The notes below the pieces were generated by a model. The model was not told the origin of the DNA, ran no database searches, and was given only the letters and a program-made list of their open reading frames with translations. Both the position numbers and the translations under genes were made by a program. This document shows positions 1 through 9,010 of a DNA stretch of 51,975 nt, piece after piece. Source of the stretch: Gnetum montanum (taxonomy: Eukaryota; Streptophyta; Gnetopsida; Gnetales; Gnetaceae); assembly GCA_015680685.1 (NCBI GenBank), contig MNCI01004648.1:268676-320650 (forward strand), in the 5' to 3' direction. The number at the start of each line of letters is the position of its first letter. Within the stretch, counting starts at the first letter, position 1.

Positions 1-58
1 TTAAGGAAGCCCTTCGCCTCAAGCGTCGGGGTCGTCACTCGGGGGTGATTCTGGCTCT

Positions 59-142
59 GTGGTGGGGGGCAGAGGGGGGGTAGCACCCCTCCTCCTTTGC
101 CCCCTCGGGGGGTCTCATCGAGACGTCCCCCAGGCCATCGCA

Positions 143-173
<31 letters not shown>

Positions 174-940
174 CGGAGGCTCCTGCGGTGGGAAGGAGTT
201 GGGGTCCTTGGGGCGCTAGCGTCACGCGGGGCCGTATGGCCCTGAGGGAACGGCGCCCCCCCGCGCGACAGGACCAGCCTACCTCCGCACCCCCAGAAAT
301 CTTCGCCCCCCTTGAAACCTCCGCTTGGAACGAGGAACAACAAAAGAGGGTGGCGGAGGAAGCTAGAGAAGCGGAAAGGAAGGAGTGGGAGGCGAAGTGG
401 ATAGAAGCCCTCGCCCAGGCCCGCAGCGAGTTAGAAGCCCAGTTCTAGACAAGGGAGCAAGAATGGGCCAGACAGCAGGACATTCTAGCAGACGCTGCTA
501 GGGCTCGGCTCACCGATGAAATTAGAGCCCAGGTGCAGGAGGAGCTTGTGATGGAGGAAGAAACCCGGAGACAGAGACAACAGGAGGAGCGGGCCTGGCT
601 TCTGGAGGAGGAAGAGCAGAGGCAGCGACAGCTGGACCGTGCCCACGAGCATAACGCCAGACAGTGGTTGCGTGGGGGACGATGCCCGTACCTTACGTTA
701 GGTAGCAGCTACGAGAGTTCATGGGGCGAACTTCGTAGATACATCCGCTGAACCTCGGCGCACTGCCACCCTGACGCCGGCACCTCCCATGAGGACAGAA
801 ACAGACGACAGGCGGCCATGCAGGGTATCTGGCAGGCAGCTAGCTTCATGGACACGGAGGAACACCGGAATACCCTTGACCTTCTACATGAGTTGGTGCG
901 CCCCGACTGTGCTTGCAGGAAGCTTCCTACGAACCCCTAA
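59..940 (+). pseudogene. LINE C-terminal coiled-coil region (L1 copy), two in-frame stops
   Basis: One reading frame runs to a TAA at 938-940 and is broken only by TAG at 446 and TGA at 749. It begins with a glycine/proline low-complexity stretch over the G30 tract. A long E/R/Q/A-rich coiled coil follows (containing EEAREAERKEWEAKW and repeated EEE and RQR runs). Next come the conserved block GRCPYLTLG and a terminal block containing FMDTEEHRNTLDLLHE. The minus-strand copy at 4.5-5.2 kb has all of these blocks in the same order. No known domain is recognised. Coiled coils are common in LINE ORF1 proteins, but here the region is the last coding block before the poly(A). It is dead in this copy. 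Confidence 0.65.
144..173 (+). repeat. Poly-G tract, 30 bases
   Basis: An uninterrupted run of 30 G lies in the low-complexity part of LINE copy L1, with more G/C runs on each side. The related minus-strand copy has G13 at 5285-5297 and G19 at 5927-5945, the latter next to an assembly gap. The length in the assembly may be inaccurate. Such runs can form G-quadruplexes. Confidence 0.9.
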
Positions 941-1196
941 GGGGTGGGTGGAATTTTCATGGGGCGCCCCCCCCCCTCCCCCCCCTCTTTCTTTGTTGAT
1001 TGGTGCTTTTTGATTTCTTCTTGTGGCTCTCTGCCCTCGGCCGTGCGGCCTAGGTGAGATGTTGTGAGCGATCGGGGGATCCTTCCCCCTCGGTGCGGCC
1101 ACCGCTGGTGACCCCCCTATTGTAATCTCTTGTAACATACTTTTGCGCTTTTCAGTAATAGAATCTCGAACACTTTCTCAAAAAAAAAAAAAAAAA

Positions 1197-1385
1197 CATA
1201 TCCCATAAGATTAGTGTGTATACCCATGCCATGTAATCATCAATTGGGCATCTAAAATCACAGAGTATCATAAAACATATATCATCACATATTAACTAAC
1301 CCGACACACATCCCTGACTGCACCCCTTGCACATACATAATAATATATCATACTATACCAAGGGGACCTACTGAGGGGTGTGACA
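1197..1385 (-). mobile_element. LTR fragment, start side
   Basis: Read on the minus strand, a typical plant LTR start (TGTCACACCCCTCAGTAGG) begins at 1385 and runs to the LINE poly(A) at 1196, where it is cut off. No partner LTR, primer site or target duplication is visible, so the call rests on the terminal motif alone. Confidence 0.35.
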
Positions 1386-2985
1386 TTTTACTCACAACTA
1401 CTCAGATTTTATTTACTCTGAATCCATCTGTTACCCAAATTCCAACTACTCATTGGTTACAGCTTTTGACTTAGCAAGCACTGGTCAAGTCATCATGAAG
1501 TCTTGAAATAGATTGGTTTGGAAAAAAGATGGAGCCATTTGGATTTGCTTGGCTTTCAAATTTTGCATTGGTTTTATCATAGCTATTTATACAACTTATA
1601 ATTGAATTTTTTTCATAACCGTGAGAAAAAATATTAAAATTGTGCATACGTGACATGAATAATTTACTAGTTTGCATTGTTTCTTATTCCCATCAAGAGG
1701 CACTATCTTGTTTGAACTTCATCTAAGAATCTTGTTTGCCTGCGTGTATAGCCATCCATGTTTGTTTGTTTTTGTGATTAACAGATACAGTTCATGCTTA
1801 ATTAAATTCACTTTGTTCATAAATGAAGGCATAAATATAGATTGCCAATTGCATACCAATAATGAATATTTAGTTGAAATGTTTTAATGTTTATGATGAG
1901 TTTTTTTTTCTTTTTGCTACAAACCATAATATTTCCTTCATCATAATTAATTGAGGAGATGCTTTCTTTTTGGTTTGAAAAATGAGATTCTCTTTAAAAA
2001 ATGACCATATTTTATATTTGGTTTTTGAAATTGAAACTAAAATATTATTACAGCTATCTTGACCCAAAGGTTCTATTAGACAAATTAGCTTGTGCAAAAG
2101 AGATTAGTATCAAGAAATCTTGAGTATATGAGATGTGTTCAATAGTCATGTAACTTGAACATTTTTTCTATATAATTCCCTAAAACCAACATTGGTTGTT
2201 TGAATAGCTCATATAACGAGTAGAGATTTGTCATTTTCTTCTAAAGAAAATTGTTCCACAACATTTGAATAATACATCATGTTCATCTTCTACTACTTGT
2301 AGTAAACACAAGTATCGCTTGCATCGTTTGAACCTCAAATGGTTATAGAATAGTAGGAAGCAAAACAAAGCAAAACAAAGATCTTTCAACAAAAATGCCT
2401 CAAGCTTATATTATTCACACTGGAAGAACTAGAGTTACAAGTGAGAAGCTACTAAGGGATGCTTAGAACAAGAATGCTTCTAAGGAGCTTTGCACTGCAC
2501 TTGGGATGTCTTTGCTCTGATGCCTCTTAGCCTTGCAGACACACACATTTATATCTGAAGCTTAAGGCTTCGAGAGAATTCTACTAATGCCATCCAACAC
2601 AACATGCACTAACAATATGGATGATAGCTCATATCACACTACAATAATGGATGATAACACATTATGATAACGCTTGACAACCTTATCTTTGTGCTTTACA
2701 ACTCATGAGACATTATTCCTACTTTACAGCACAACATTTACTGTACCTATGATGGCAGCCAGTCTTCATTATAATACATTATTATGCATCTCTAGGGGAA
2801 TCATAGCTCCCATGAGACCCCAGTTCATCATTTGGTGGAGGAGAATCCCAAATTTTGGAATTAATAGGAAAAGATGGGTCACCACATAGATACCTTGAAG
2901 ATAATGATCCTCCATGATGGCTCATGTCGGCAACTCTTGGATCAAGATAGCCCCAACTGCAAAGTTCTTGGGTTAAGAGAGTATA
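1386..2985. other. AT-rich stretch with no supported gene
   Basis: There is no long reading frame with plausible composition. A TATA-like box lies on the minus strand near 2550 (GATATAAATG), about 1.1 kb downstream of the pararetroviral polymerase remnant. The segment could therefore include the viral promoter and leader, but nothing decisive supports this. Confidence 0.4.
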
Positions 2986-3638
2986 TTAAATATTGTTGCC
3001 TAATGTCATGCTTGTTAGTACTGTAGGTTTCATGGAAAAACGAGTACCTATAGGGAGCATTCCAATCAATGTCTTGAAATGCATGAAATTACCAGGTAAG
3101 ATAGGGTTTCCCATATTTTTCAATATGGAAAGCTTGAGCTTGTAGATTCCCATAATACAAAAAGGCTCCTTTGGGTTCATCCCTTTTTTATATAGCTGGT
3201 TTGGATACAATGGGTGATAACAAACAAAAGTATGTCCAAATTGACTCCACTATATCCAAAAGTTTTCATTTGAAAGAATTGAAGGATTTAATTCTATTTT
3301 ATAAACATGAAAAGGAACGGGTTGATAATATATCTAGTTGAATATATGTTCAGAAGTTGGCAAAGTAAGACATTGGAGTTCAAAATGTGTTGCCACTATG
3401 ATATTCCTGTGATAAGGATCCCCAAATCTTGGTTCAAATGTTTTAACCCAAACCTTTGATTTTGTTGCTGCAGTTTGGACATACCTGATGTACTAGTCAA
3501 AATTGCGTTTACATTCATCTTGAAAAGATTCCTGGACTAAATTTGCCATCTAAAACTCATTACAATACCTGAGATGCTAGGAAGATCTAAGAATCCAGCC
3601 TTCTCTTATCTAAAAACTTAAACAGAAAACGTTAGTTT
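2986..3638 (-). other. Possible downstream part of the endogenous pararetrovirus, unassigned
   Basis: This follows the RNase H end of the viral polymerase on the same strand. Short minus-strand frames (for example 2986-3210) look protein-like but are broken, and I recognise no domain. It may be more of the virus or unrelated intron-like DNA. Confidence 0.25.
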
Positions 3639-4531
3639 TCAGAGTTGATACTCTCTAGTCAGGAAATCGGCTAAACTATTATCTTTACCATTTATAAATT
3701 TAGTATTTAAATCAAAATTTGCTAAATATAGAGGCTATTGAATTAGCCTAGGATGGGCTACTTTGTTTAAAGCTTTAGTACTTAAATATTTGTCAAAATG
3801 TTTTAGATCACTACGTACTATAAAATGTACATTTTGTAGAAACAACCTGAACTTTTCTATACCTTTTATGATGGCCAAAAGTTCCTTGTGGGTGCTATGA
3901 TAGTTTTTCTGGGCATCATTAAACTTACTAGAAGCATATCTGCAGATTCAAAGAACATTATCTTTTTCTTTTTTTAAAGTTGCTTCCCAAAATTCTTAAG
4001 AGGCATCGGTCTCAAGAATTAGTTTCTTGTTAGAGGGAAGTTGTAATATAGGGAGATTGTTGCATTGTTGTTTAATCATGGCCATAGTTGTAGTATGGTT
4101 TTGTGTCCATGGAGAAGGATTGTCACTTAATTGTTCATTTAATAGTTTTCTAGCTCAAGCTAGGTGTTTATAATATCCAAATACATAATTGACACAACCA
4201 AAAAACCTTTGTAGTTGTGTTTGGTCTTTGATTTCATCTGGAAAGTTTCTAATAGATTCTAGTATATGACATTGTAATGCAATAGTACCATTACTTGTCT
4301 CTAATCCTAAAAATTGTATAGAACCTTGAGCAATAGTCATTTTAGTTGAAGATAAAAACAATCTATTTTCATCCACCAACTGTTTAAATATTGTTAGATG
4401 TTCTAAATGTTGTTGTGGGGTTTTACTCATAATTAATATATCAGCAATATAGGCCAGAATAAATGGGAACTTACTAAAAATTTGGACCATGCATCTTTGG
4501 AATATAGAGGGTGCTGTTTTAATTCCGAAGG
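3639..4531 (-). pseudogene. Endogenous caulimovirid reverse transcriptase/RNase H remnant
   Basis: The minus strand from 4531 encodes the second half of a caulimovirid-type reverse transcriptase: a TAPSIFQR block, the catalytic-loop region, a FLG block, and LQRFFG...NY, which is typical of the family. It is followed without a gap by RNase H (LILETDAS, then a YHS...KELLAI block and an SDLKHF block), ending at a stop at 3639-3641. The reverse transcriptase catalytic motif reads YIAD at about 4441-4452, where this family normally has a paired aspartate, so the enzyme would be inactive. Stops and frame changes occur in the RNase H part. The N-terminal half of the reverse transcriptase and the protease are missing; at 4531 the sequence switches to LINE. 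Viral coat-protein sequence lies upstream at 6.99-7.84 kb on the same strand, in normal caulimovirid gene order. Confidence 0.8.
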
Positions 4532-4689
4532 TCCAGAGTGTTCCGGTGGTCTTTTGTGTCCATGAAACTGGGTGCTTGCTGGATACCCTGCATGGTCGAC
4601 TCCCGCTTGTTCCGATCCGCTTGCGAGGTGCCTGCATTAGGATGGAAATGCGCCGAAGTTCGATGGATATGGTGCTTGAGCTCACCCCA

Positions 4690-5193
4690 GGAGCACTTAG
4701 AGCTGATGCCTAGGATGAGGTACGGGCACCGCCCCCCTCTGAGCCACTGGCGTGCGTTGTGCTCGTGAGCTTGATCGAGTTTCCGTTGTCGTTGCTCTTC
4801 CTCCTAAAGTCGCTCCTGCTCTGTCCGCTCAGCCTGCTCCTGTTCTCTCTGGGCCGCTTCCTCTTGAGCCAGCTTGTCCTTCACTTGGGCCTGGATTTCG
4901 TCAAATAAACGGGCCTTGGCAGCTTCGTCCATGAGGTCCTGCTGCCTCACCCACTTCTGTTCCCGCTTAGAAAATTGGGCCTCCAGGTCGGCCCAGGCCT
5001 GCGCAAGGGCTTCATGCCACTTGGCCTCCCACTCTCGTTGCTTAGCCTCCCGTGCCTCGTCCGCGGCCCTCTGCGTGGCTTGCCTCAACTCTTCGTGCCA
5101 GTTCCTGTGGTTGGAGGTTTTCGACGGGGGGGGGGGACTGGCCTGTTGAGGGGGGCAGGGGGGTGCCGCTCCCGTTGGGTCCACTGGCCCCAC
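4690..5193 (-). pseudogene. LINE coiled-coil region (L2 copy)
   Basis: An uninterrupted minus-strand frame (5193-4804) starts in a proline-rich stretch. It continues as a charged coiled coil containing ADEAREAKQREWEAKW, LEAQFSKREQKW and a run of EQE/REQ repeats. It continues with shifts into the GRCPYL block. It aligns block by block with 280-740 of copy L1, but here the L1 stop after LEAQF is absent, so L1's stop at 446 is a secondary mutation. Function is unknown; an oligomerising or RNA-binding role is only a guess. Confidence 0.6.
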
Positions 5194-5499
5194 GTAAAAA
5201 GGGACCAGTGGCTCCCCTGGCCAAGCCAGGCCGCAGGGCCCTAGGAGCCTGTAGCAGGGGGCAATCTGAGGGTGCCCCCCGTGTGGGGGGGGGGGGGCAG
5301 AAGACGAAGGATGCTACCCCCCCTCTGCCCCCCGCCACAAGGCAAGGATCAACCCAGAATGGCGGCCATGCCGCTTGAGCTGGAGGGCCTCTAGGAAAAA
5401 GCAGGGGAGGTTGACCTGGTGCCCCAACTTCAAACACCACAGAAAAGCAAAATGCAGACCCTGGAGCTTGGAGCCGTTGCCAGATTGGACAAAATCTAT

Positions 5500-5945
5500 C
5501 CACTAGATCTGCTGCCTGGGCCCAGAGGTGTGGTAGAGAGGATCTGGGTACCTGACAGCTCTTGGTTCGTGGGACGGGCCTGTCGAAGAAAAGCTCTGCG
5601 TCTTGCAAGCCATGGGTGGACGACAAGATAACCTCTCTAGTGATCTGGGCCCCCCAGACAGCTGGCGATTGAGGCCTCGGAGACCAGAATCTCCTGCCCA
5701 TGGAAAAAGGTGCAGTCGTCGGCCCAGTTGGAGAAGAACGCGTCATCTGCGAAATTAGGGTCCCCGACCAGCCGCTGCAGAGGGTCACCCCAGCTGCATT
5801 ATGTCACCATTTGCCAAAGGTCCTCGTCTTCCTAAAATGCAGCACAATTAGGCTCAAAGGTAGGTGTGATTCCCATTGTCGCCTCGATTTCTTTCCACGT
5901 GTAGAGAGCCTGGAGAACTAGCCGCAGGGGGGGGGGGGGGGGGGG
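5500..5945 (-). pseudogene. Conserved post-RT domain of the LINE (L2 copy)
   Basis: The minus strand encodes a WKEIEATMGITPTFEP block and, about 240 bases downstream, GLQDAELFF followed by VPRTKS. The same two blocks at similar spacing occur in L5 (MGVTPTIEP, GLLDAKDFF, VPKTRS) and L4 (TPTFE, GLQDAVDFF). They follow the zinc-binding RT-associated domain in L4 and L5. The frame is broken by stops between blocks. No family is recognised with certainty. Confidence 0.55.
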
Positions 5946-5946
5946 C

Positions 5947-6525
5947 NNNNNNNNNNNNNNNNNNNNNNNNNNNNNNNNNNNNNNNNNNNNNNNNNNNNNN
6001 NNNNNNNNNNNNNNNNNNNNNNNNNNNNNNNNNNNNNNNNNNNNNNNNNNNNNNNNNNNNNNNNNNNNNNNNNNNNNNNNNNNNNNNNNNNNNNNNNNNN
6101 NNNNNNNNNNNNNNNNNNNNNNNNNNNNNNNNNNNNNNNNNNNNNNNNNNNNNNNNNNNNNNNNNNNNNNNNNNNNNNNNNNNNNNNNNNNNNNNNNNNN
6201 NNNNNNNNNNNNNNNNNNNNNNNNNNNNNNNNNNNNNNNNNNNNNNNNNNNNNNNNNNNNNNNNNNNNNNNNNNNNNNNNNNNNNNNNNNNNNNNNNNNN
6301 NNNNNNNNNNNNNNNNNNNNNNNNNNNNNNNNNNNNNNNNNNNNNNNNNNNNNNNNNNNNNNNNNNNNNNNNNNNNNNNNNNNNNNNNNNNNNNNNNNNN
6401 NNNNNNNNNNNNNNNNNNNNNNNNNNNNNNNNNNNNNNNNNNNNNNNNNNNNNNNNNNNNNNNNNNNNNNNNNNNNNNNNNNNNNNNNNNNNNNNNNNNN
6501 NNNNNNNNNNNNNNNNNNNNNNNNN
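5947..6525. other. Assembly gap, 579 N
   Basis: This is unsequenced. It is flanked by G19 on the left and G5 on the right. By comparison with copy L4 it should contain the LINE region between the RT fingers/thumb and the post-RT domain, including the zinc-binding domain. Confidence 0.99.
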
Positions 6526-6989
6526 GGGGGTGGCAATAGCCGCCATGAATCGGGCGGTTGCCATGAGGATCCCTATTGCCACAAGGAGGCGACCTTTGCG
6601 GCTGAGGAATCAATTTGCCCAGTGGCCCATGCGTTTCTCAATTTTCTCCATCAGGCGGTCCCCATGAAATGTTTTGCCCCCACCGGTAGACGGGAATGCC
6701 CAGATAGGTGTCATTGCTCGTCCTAGGTAGGATGTTCAAGATTTGCACCACCCGGTTTTTAATTTGTTCATCCACATTAATGAAATGGGCTGAAGATTTG
6801 GTTTGATTAATCTCCAGCCCCAACTCGGCAGCCAGACGGGATAGAGCAACGTTGATGCACCGTGCTTGTGGGACCGCCGCCCGACTGAGCAGCATGGGTA
6901 TTAACAAAGTAATTTCATTAACAACATAGTCATAGTATTGTTCAGATAAATTATGGTGTTCAATGAAATTAACCTTCCTGGGATACTTA

Positions 6990-7845
6990 TGCTTTTTCAG
7001 ACAATTTTGGGCAAAATGGCTACCTTGGCATAGGTGACATTGCATATCGGATTTCTTGAGTTTGTTCTTTCGTCACTTAAACATACCCCTAAATATTTTT
7101 CCTAAAGATTTGTTAGAGTATTTAGGTCTCCATTGTTTTCTTGGTTTTTGTTGACAACAACGAGACTTTCTATCATGTTTATTTTTCTTAATGCTGTATG
7201 TGTCAAGACATATTTGTTGGCAATAAGATTGTCCTAATTTATGCTCAATTTGTTTTAATTATTTTTGAGCTTTTGTGTCATGATAGATATTCCTATTGCT
7301 GTTTTCTATAAATTGGTGCATAGCGCTGAAACTCATATTATCAACAAATTTTCCATATGTATTGAGTTCTTGTTGATATTTGTTGTTGAATGGAGGAGGC
7401 ATTTCTCTTATCAAATGTTCCTTAGCCAACTTGTCATGTCTTAGCTTTCCCTTATAGTACCATTCTTCCATTACCTTGAAGAATGTATCTAAATCTTTAA
7501 TATTTTCTAACCTAGCCTTAAAGAACCATTCTCGGTACCCGTCATCGTAGTCAGTTTTATCCCCTATACACTCTTTCATTATGGCATTAATAAATAATAT
7601 AGATGGTCCATTTAACAATTGAATCCTAATACTAGACTCTATTTGCTTCCACCATCTACGAAGGCTACCTACAAAGTTAAATACACAGTTTTATATCACA
7701 TGTTTGGTTGTCTTCATTTCAAGAACGACTTGTCTATCTATTGCACCGTTGATTCTATCAATAACCTTTTGTTGTTTTGAGGGGTCTAGTTTATCCATGC
7801 AATGCTTTGGATCTTTTTCACTTAATAACCTAGAGCTGAATAACC
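6990..7845 (-). pseudogene. Endogenous caulimovirid coat-protein remnant with zinc knuckle
   Basis: Minus-strand reading from about 7845 gives a gag-like coat protein: a charged N-terminal part, a GSLRRWWKQI block (around 7660), an open 119-residue stretch (7618-7259) with tryptophan and aromatic spacing typical of caulimovirid coat proteins and a MPPPF motif, then a basic K/R-rich stretch. It ends in a zinc knuckle CHLCQGSHFAQNC (about 7000-7040) with C-x2-C-x3-H-x4-C spacing. In-frame stops occur at about 7690, 7258 and 7075. Together with the same-strand RT/RNase H at 3.6-4.5 kb this supports a caulimovirid origin. LINE sequence takes over downstream near 6960, and a LINE coiled-coil fragment abuts upstream at about 7846. 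An LTR-retrotransposon gag is the alternative. Confidence 0.65.
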
Positions 7846-8125
7846 TAGTTTATCCATTTAGCCTCCCATAGCTGCCATTCCTCAGCCTTGGCCTTCTCCG
7901 TTGCCTCCGCGGCATGCAGCAACACAGCCGAGGCATCATTGCTCCCCCAATGCTCTAGAAACCTTAGGATCCTCAACGAACTTCACCACCATACCCGATA
8001 CAGGGTTAACTGGACCCCTCTATGGTGTCTACCAACGCAAATACACTGCCCGACATGGTGTTGTGACAGCCAGTGCAACTGCAGACGGCACCCTATGCGA
8101 CTGCCCCGGCAACATGGCCCTCTAA
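7846..8125 (-). mobile_element. LINE copy L3, coiled-coil fragment
   Basis: A minus-strand frame in this GC-richer patch encodes ATEKAKAEEWQLWEAKW, which matches the coiled coil of L1 and L2 at their EWEAKW block, preceded by an alanine/leucine-rich stretch. It stops at about 7850, where viral coat-protein sequence begins. It is too short to place its other borders. Confidence 0.5.
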
Positions 8126-8503
8126 ATAGCCAGAATTATAATCTTTTATCAGTTCCACAAATTAACATTTTTGTTTTATCAACATTTACCTTTATTTCTA
8201 TACATTCACAGAATTGTCCTCTTAATTTAACATTGCTTTAACCCTGTTTCTGAATTTGTAATTAGTGTTACATCATTTGCAAAGATTAAAAGTTGTATCC
8301 ATGATTGATCTACTTTAATGACATAATTTGTATGCCTCTTTAATCCATTCTTCTAGTTCATCAATAAAAATGCCGTAACGTAGCTTTCCAAAACTTTCTT
8401 TATAAATTCATTTTTCTGTATTTACTGAATTCAGTTGATTTTGAATAGTTGTGCTGAAAATTGTTTTTGATTGAATGTAAACATTCTATTTTGGCTTTTT
8501 AAG

Positions 8504-9010
8504 GAAAAGGAAATTATGAAAACTGGATTGAGGATCCAGGGAATCCTAAGCCATGCCTTGTATGGAAAGCAATTCAAGGTATCCAGTTGTGGCTCTTTAC
8601 TTTAGCTAGCATCATGTCATGTATGTTATAATGATTTTCATATTTCTGTAATTGTTTTAATATTCATTTTTTAAACATTTATTTCTTATTTTTATAGGAG
8701 ATGGGAAAATTGAGTTTAAAACAAAGGACAGCGGTGATGATTACTATGTGGGTATTGGAAATCTCCACAAGACAAGTATTAATGTAAGTTATGCTAAACT
8801 CGATCTTAGGCTTTCACATTAACTTAGAGTACTTAAAGGTATTGACAAAACTATGGCATGCAGATGACTTTAAAAATGCAAATCAAAGCTAGGGTTTATA
8901 AAATAGACAAGGCTGATTTTTCATGTCCCCTGGGAACAATAACATGCACTGTTGCATTGTCAATCATGGAATCCGATGTGGGGCTGTTAATGACACCAGA
9001 AAAGCCACAG
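8504..9010 (+). CDS. APD-like: APD-like gene, first three visible exons
   Basis: Exon 8504-8578 follows a pyrimidine tract ending TTTTTAAG. Its first two bases complete a codon begun in an unseen upstream exon. Donor GTATCC, then acceptor TTTATAG at 8697; exon 8698-8783 encodes DGKIEFKTKDSGDDYYVGIG and ends at GTAAGT. Exon 8864-9010 (49 codons) encodes the beta-rich stretch with DFSCPLGTITC and ends CCACAG before GTATTA. All three are short, as in plant APD genes, and no stop or frameshift is present. Confidence 0.8.

Larger units (their letters stand above)
1..1196 (+). mobile_element. LINE copy L1, 3' end with poly(A) tail
   Basis: This is the 3' portion of a GC-rich non-LTR retrotransposon; its 5' part lies off the window. 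It holds a broken coiled-coil coding region, then a non-coding tail that ends in A17 at 1180-1196, the mark of target-primed reverse transcription. The same coding blocks occur on the minus strand at 4.5-6.96 kb, 9.2-12.85 kb and 16.5-18.6 kb. The copy at 16.5 kb also ends in a homopolymer tail after a similar TTTTG...TAATA stretch, so the 3' end is shared by the family. The element appears to have landed in an LTR fragment that resumes at 1197. The upstream target-site duplication cannot be seen. Confidence 0.75.
4532..6960 (-). mobile_element. LINE copy L2, RT to near the 3' end, 3'-truncated
   Basis: On the minus strand, blocks appear in this order: the end of a LINE reverse transcriptase (6960-6640, with LGLEINQTKS and YLGIPV), a 579-base gap, a MGITPTFEP block (about 5860), a GLQDAELFF block (about 5600), a proline/poly-G region (5400-5150), a coiled coil with REWEAKW (5140-4800), a GRCPYL block, and finally FMDTKDHRNTLDL. 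There it breaks at 4532 and joins viral RT. The RT-to-TPTFE spacing, gap included, is about 940 bases against about 1035 in copy L4, so the gap size is about right and the LINE looks continuous. The 3' end and tail are absent. Confidence 0.7.

Noticed and set aside
2505-2525. Minus-strand GGCATCAGAGCAAAG resembling a caulimovirid/copia tRNA-Met primer site
   Set aside because: Two mismatches in twelve and only about 30-40 bases after a TATA-like box, a spacing wrong for both groups.
5832-6667. Long frames crossing the N gap
   Set aside because: They are open only because N codons contain no stops.
7888-8241. Open plus-strand frame of 117 codons
   Set aside because: It is antisense to the LINE coiled-coil fragment L3, whose minus-strand reading matches two other copies.
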